DNA of 8,895 nt from Planctomycetota bacterium. GTDB lineage: Bacteria > Planctomycetota > PUPC01 > JABMSA01. Location: assembly GCA_013202185.1 (NCBI GenBank), contig JABMSA010000495.1, positions 1-8,895 on the forward strand, read 5' to 3'. The position numbers were made by a program, and so were the translations under genes. Position 1 is the stretch's first letter. Every line of letters starts with the position of its first letter. The notes under the pieces are model-generated. The model saw nothing but the letters and a program-made list of their open reading frames with translations. It ran no database searches and was not told the origin of the DNA. Shown in pieces: positions 6,542 to 8,895 of this stretch.

Positions 6542-6640
6542 ATGAAAGGCTGTACCGGTTTCCTGAAGGAGCGCATGCGCCGCACCGACATCCTGCTCCG
6601 GGTTTCAGCGATTCCACTTGATTCCCCGGCCGAGCAATGA
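6542..6640 (+). pseudogene. 32-codon ORF, probable 5' remnant of a truncated gene
   Basis: An excellent ribosome binding site (AGGAG 6532-6536, 5 nt before ATG) starts a frame of only 32 residues, MKGCTGFLKERMRRTDILL at the front and VSAIPLDSPAEQ at the end, stopping at TGA 6638-6640. The first 18-19 residues read like the start of an enzyme; FLKERMRRTDILL resembles the opening helix of HpcH/HpaI-type aldolases. That is a weak resemblance on very few residues. The rest shows no family character and overlaps the candidate promoter of the next gene, so the original gene seems cut near 6600. Before insertion of the element it would have begun about 16 nt after the SDR stop, as the fourth gene of that operon. 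It could instead be a true short peptide gene, which I consider less likely. Confidence 0.4.
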
Positions 6641-6646
6641 TACAGT
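6618..6646 (+). promoter_or_regulatory. Candidate promoter of the cupin operon
   Basis: TTGATT (6618-6623) and TACAGT (6641-6646) are 17 nt apart and each match the sigma70 consensus at 4/6. TGA directly before the -10 gives an extended TGn element. The start of transcription would be near 6653, leaving a leader of about 80 nt. Moderate matches only; the palindrome overlapping the predicted start adds support. Confidence 0.33.
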
Positions 6647-6649
6647 ATG

Positions 6650-6668
6650 CTCCGTTGGCGGAACGGAG
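6650..6668. promoter_or_regulatory. Palindrome at the predicted transcription start (possible operator)
   Basis: CTCCGTT (6650-6656) and AACGGAG (6662-6668) form a perfect 7-bp inverted repeat around GGCGG. It begins just past the -10 candidate, a common place for a repressor site in sugar-utilisation operons. In RNA the same bases would make a 7-bp hairpin with a 5-nt loop. A second, smaller hairpin (CCTCG/CGAGG, 6672-6688) follows. Confidence 0.35.
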
Positions 6669-6735
6669 GCTCCTCGCGGGCCTCGAGGTCGCATAGCATA
6701 CGGAAAGATGTGCATCCCACATTGAGGAGTTATCG

Positions 6736-7164
6736 ATGGCAAAGGGTACTGTAGTTAAGACACATAAGGTGATGCCTTTTGCTCCCCCCGGATGCGATGG
6801 TGTGTACACGTCGAGGATGCTGCTGGACGTTTACAATTCCGGCTCCGAAAAGCTGCAACTCAATCACGGCACCCTGAAGGGGGGCTGCAGCACAGGCGGC
6901 GCCGCGCACCCGCCCCCACACGACGAAGTCTACATCGTATTGAGCGGCCAGGCGGTGCTGCACATGGATGATGTCGATTACGACATTGAGGAAGGAACGG
7001 TGGTATTCATTCCGGCGGGCACGTTTCACGCATTGACGAATAAGAGCAAGACGCAGGACTTCGAGATCATCACTGTCTGGCCGGGTCAGCCTGCACCCGG
7101 TGCAAATGATGTCTACGACTCGCGCAAAGAGGCCTGGGGCACGACCTACAGGGAGATTGAGTAG
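6736..7164 (+). CDS. Single-domain cupin
   Basis: A 142-residue small beta-barrel protein of the cupin superfamily. Motif 1 is H58-PPP-H62-DEVYIVLSG with E64 as third metal ligand. Motif 2 is EEGTVVFIPAGTFHALTN (residues 85-102) with H98 as the fourth ligand. Together these make a conventional His3Glu metal site. The ending WGTTYREIE is compact, with no DNA-binding domain fused. Cupins of this size beside dehydrogenases often isomerise or bind sugars or sugar acids, or act as dioxygenases; the specific role is not readable. GAGGAG (6724-6729) is 6 nt before the ATG. The gene opens the second operon, with only 1 nt between its stop and the next start. One row counted has 55% GC, intermediate between the two halves of the window. 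Confidence 0.86.
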   Translation: MAKGTVVKTHKVMPFAPPGCDGVYTSRMLLDVYNSGSEKLQLNHGTLKGGCSTGGAAHPPPHDEVYIVLSGQAVLHMDDVDYDIEEGTVVFIPAGTFHALTNKSKTQDFEIITVWPGQPAPGANDVYDSRKEAWGTTYREIE

Positions 7165-7165
7165 C

Positions 7166-7972
7166 ATGCCTGAACCGGAAAGCTCATATGCCGTCAAGGA
7201 CAAGATCGCGATCGTGACCGGCTCGGCGCAGGGCATCGGAAAGGCCATCGCCACTGTTCTGTCGAGAAACGGCGCCGTCGTGGCAGTCTCCGACGTCAAT
7301 ACGGAAAAGGGCCGGGCCACGGCCGGGGAACTCGGCCCGCCCGCGATCTTCGCGCCCTGTGATATCGCGGACCGCCGGCAGGTGCGGGCGCTCGTCGATT
7401 CGGTGGTCCAGCGGTTCGGCCGCCTCGACGTCATGGTCAATAATGCCGGCATCAATTCGATGAGACCGGAAGACAGGGTTACGTTCGACAAATATCCGGA
7501 TGAGACCTGGGACGATATCATTAGTGTGGACTTGAACGGAACGTTTCAGTGCTGCAAGGCTGCCGCGGAGGTGATGGTCAGGCAGAAGTCCGGCTCGATC
7601 ATCAACATTGCGTCGGTCGCGGGGGTTGTGGCGCTGCGGCTGCAGATCGGATTCGTCGCGGCGAAGGCCGGCGTCATAAAGATGACCGAAGCGATGGCAT
7701 GCGAGATCGGCCCGCTCGGCGTCAGGGTGAATGCGGTGTCGCCGGGTTCCACCCTGGTAGAGTCGGGCCGCGCTCTGCTCGCAGATAACAACAGCACCTA
7801 CGGGCAGTTCGTCGACCGCCTGGTGACGTTCGTCCCGCAGGGACGGCAGGGGGAGCCGGAAGAGATCGCCCATGCGGTTGCGTTTCTGGCGTCCGACGCA
7901 TCTTCCTACATCAACGGTCACAACTTTGTGGTTGATGGCGGGTGGGTATGTGGTTTTAACCGGGATTTCTGA
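7166..7972 (+). CDS. Short-chain dehydrogenase/reductase with Phe at the catalytic Tyr position
   Basis: A 268-residue SDR. It carries TGSAQGIG at 19-25 and beyond, D43 after the second strand (suggesting NAD preference), NNAG at 92-95, S150 (NIAS) and the C-terminal VVDGG. The active-site motif reads F-V-A-A-K: the catalytic tyrosine is F163 (TTC at 7652-7654), 13 residues after S150, and the lysine is kept at K167. The surrounding sequence (KAGVIKMTEAMACEIGPLGVRVNAVSPGST) is otherwise normal. A Tyr-to-Phe change removes the proton donor of a standard SDR, so this copy may be impaired or do different chemistry. The start at 7166 is chosen because AGGGAG (7150-7155) lies 10 nt upstream and the cupin gene ends 1 nt before; an in-frame ATG at 7100 would overlap the cupin and add no SDR sequence. 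The LarA-family gene follows after 23 nt. Confidence 0.87.
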   Translation: MPEPESSYAVKDKIAIVTGSAQGIGKAIATVLSRNGAVVAVSDVNTEKGRATAGELGPPAIFAPCDIADRRQVRALVDSVVQRFGRLDVMVNNAGINSMRPEDRVTFDKYPDETWDDIISVDLNGTFQCCKAAAEVMVRQKSGSIINIASVAGVVALRLQIGFVAAKAGVIKMTEAMACEIGPLGVRVNAVSPGSTLVESGRALLADNNSTYGQFVDRLVTFVPQGRQGEPEEIAHAVAFLASDASSYINGHNFVVDGGWVCGFNRDF

Positions 7973-7995
7973 CCGCACGCCGGCATCCCAACGCA

Positions 7996-8607
7996 ATGAT
8001 TCACAAGTTCCCATATCAAGAGTTTCCCCCGCTTGAAATCCCCGACGACCAGATTGCGGACGTCTGCGCTCTGCAGAGAGGCCCGGCCACAGCAGACGAC
8101 GTGGACATCGTTCGAGAAGCGCTGAATGCGCCCGTCGGTTGCGGCAGGCTCCGTGAAAAGGCGGATATCGTCATCTCCGATGCCTGCCCGGCCGATCTTG
8201 ATTTCTGGCAGGCGCTCAAGGGCTTGAATGCCGCCTGCGGGGCGGTCACGGACGGGGGCACGGTGATCCTGGCGACGCCCTGCCCTGAAGGCACCAGCGC
8301 GCAGCATCCGGAATTGACGACCGTCGGCTACATCCCGGTCGAACGAACAAGAAGGATGGTCGCCGAGGGGACCATCGACAAGGCCATAGCGGCGAATCTG
8401 GTCCTGGGCCGCCGTCTGCTTGACAGGGCCCGGGCGATCCTGGTGACGAAAGGTATTTCGGAGCGCGACACCAGGGCGATGGGATTCGGCTGGGCTCCGG
8501 ATCCAGCCACCGCGCTGCAACAGGCCATCGCCCGGCACGGCCGATCCGCAACGATAAATGTCCTGAGCAAAGCGGCCGCGATGATCTGCGTCTCGAACAC
8601 GACATAA
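7996..8607 (+). CDS. LarA-family (DUF2088) protein with large internal deletion
   Basis: The 203-residue product joins the two ends of a nickel-dependent lactate racemase (LarA) family protein. Residues 1-55 (FPYQEFPPLEIP, then DDVDIVREALNAPVGCGRLREK) read like the LarA N-terminus. From about residue 56 it continues directly as the C-terminal domain: ADIVISDACPADLDFWQALKG, GGTVILATPCPEG, then VLGRRLLDRARAILVTKGIS and ATALQQAIARHG. LarA proteins are usually about 420 residues. The roughly 200 or more missing residues hold the His and Lys residues that bind the nickel-pincer cofactor, so racemase activity is not expected. The frame is intact across the junction (about 8155-8170), unlike ordinary decay. 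There is no clear ribosome binding site before ATG 7996. It may be a pseudogene, a natural minimal C-terminal-domain protein, or an assembly error. Confidence 0.7.
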   Translation: MIHKFPYQEFPPLEIPDDQIADVCALQRGPATADDVDIVREALNAPVGCGRLREKADIVISDACPADLDFWQALKGLNAACGAVTDGGTVILATPCPEGTSAQHPELTTVGYIPVERTRRMVAEGTIDKAIAANLVLGRRLLDRARAILVTKGISERDTRAMGFGWAPDPATALQQAIARHGRSATINVLSKAAAMICVSNTT

Positions 8608-8634
8608 AATTCATCCTGATTCACTGTTGAAAGA

Positions 8635-8895
8635 ATGCGCAGCAAGAAGCTCCCAACAAATCATAGTGTTTTGCAGTGGCAGGCAGACGCTTCGGACCTC
8701 GAGTCTATGGGGCCGTGCCTCGCGGCGCGGATGCTGTTTGACGTTCTGCTGATCAATGAGTTCGAACACGCAGCACTGAGCCTGAAGAACGATGACTGCG
8801 TCTGGGGTCCTGTACATTCAAGCGTGGGCCAGGAAGCCACCGCGGCTGCCACCGTGGCCGCCTTGCGAACAACAGACAAGTTCCTTGGCACCCAC
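8635..8895 (+). CDS. TPP-dependent 2-oxoacid dehydrogenase E1 component alpha subunit, 5' part
   Basis: The first 87 residues of a gene that runs off the window. After a variable leader (1-28), AARMLFDVLLINEFEHAALSL (30-50), GPVHSSVGQEA (58-68) and TTDKFLGTH (79-87) match the N-terminal part of E1 alpha chains of pyruvate, branched-chain and acetoin dehydrogenase complexes. The HxxxGQEA box and the (G)TH that normally continues as HRxH are both present. E1 decarboxylates a 2-oxo acid on thiamine diphosphate and passes the acyl group to lipoyl-E2. The cofactor-binding GDG motif lies beyond the window. The ribosome binding site is weak (GAAAGA directly upstream); a stop codon at 8617-8619 limits the start to this ATG or later ones such as 8707. 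It lies 27 nt after the LarA-family gene, so it is probably in the same operon. Confidence 0.83.
   Translation, partial: MRSKKLPTNHSVLQWQADASDLESMGPCLAARMLFDVLLINEFEHAALSLKNDDCVWGPVHSSVGQEATAAATVAALRTTDKFLGTH

Noticed and set aside
7100..7165. ATG 7100 as start of the second SDR
   Set aside because: It would overlap the cupin gene by 65 nt and add residues not found in SDRs; ATG 7166 has its own ribosome binding site.
6730..7521. Long open frame on the minus strand (263 codons)
   Set aside because: It lies antisense to the cupin and second SDR genes, which have motifs and ribosome binding sites; its translation shows no family features and is explained by GC-rich codon bias.
7184..8014. Minus-strand open frame of 276 codons
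   Set aside because: It mirrors the second SDR gene; its His/Arg/Asp-rich translation is typical of antisense reading of GC-rich DNA.
1..8895. CRISPR array, tRNA, rRNA or defence system
   Set aside because: I found no regularly spaced repeats, cloverleaf-like sequence, rRNA stretches or defence-protein motifs; all recognised genes are metabolic.

Overview
This window looks like part of a bacterial carbohydrate-catabolism region. All genes are on the + strand and tightly packed with Shine-Dalgarno sites. The gene mix is a Gfo/Idh/MocA oxidoreductase, sulfatase and beta-helix remnants, a large GH2-type glycosidase, a UlaG-like metallo-lactonase, two short-chain dehydrogenases, a cupin, a LarA-family protein and a TPP-dependent E1 alpha subunit. 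That mix is typical of polysaccharide- and sugar-acid-degrading members of the PVC group, Hydrogenedentota or Armatimonadota. The assignment rests on gene content only and is weak. No rRNA, tRNA or CRISPR array was seen. GC content is uneven: rows counted by eye give about 48% in the Gfo/Idh gene, 62-68% from the GH2 gene to the lactonase, and 55-60% in the right-hand part.

Layout. (1) 1-356: the 3' end of an unrecognised gene, then a degenerate attC-like (integron cassette) site. (2) 357-1388: Gfo/Idh/MocA oxidoreductase. (3) 1389-1730: a scar zone with the N-terminus of a sulfatase, which keeps its formylglycine motif but lacks an internal piece, fused out of frame to a right-handed beta-helix fragment. 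It is followed by a good sigma70-like promoter and the ribosome binding site of the next gene. (4) 1731-6412: a three-gene operon of GH2 glycosidase, UlaG-like hydrolase and SDR, with 25-nt gaps. (5) 6413-6735: a 105-bp MITE-like element with near-identical inverted ends and an imperfect 8-bp target duplication. It sits on the SDR stop codon and splits that gene from a 32-codon remnant of the next one. A candidate promoter and operator for the next operon follow. (6) 6736-8895: a second operon of cupin, SDR, a LarA-family protein that has lost its catalytic middle, and the start of an E1 alpha gene that runs off the window.

Working model (inference): the first operon would release a sugar or sugar acid (GH2), open a lactone (MBL) and oxidise the product (SDR). 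The second would handle downstream keto- and hydroxy-acids (cupin, SDR, LarA, E1). Several parts look eroded: a sulfatase stub, a beta-helix stub, a truncated small ORF, an internally deleted LarA, and two SDRs that each lack a different canonical catalytic residue. The most interesting signals are therefore the repeated clean, often in-frame gene truncations and the element between the operons. Either this is a real locus undergoing reductive rearrangement, or some junctions are metagenome-assembly chimeras. Read mapping would separate the two.
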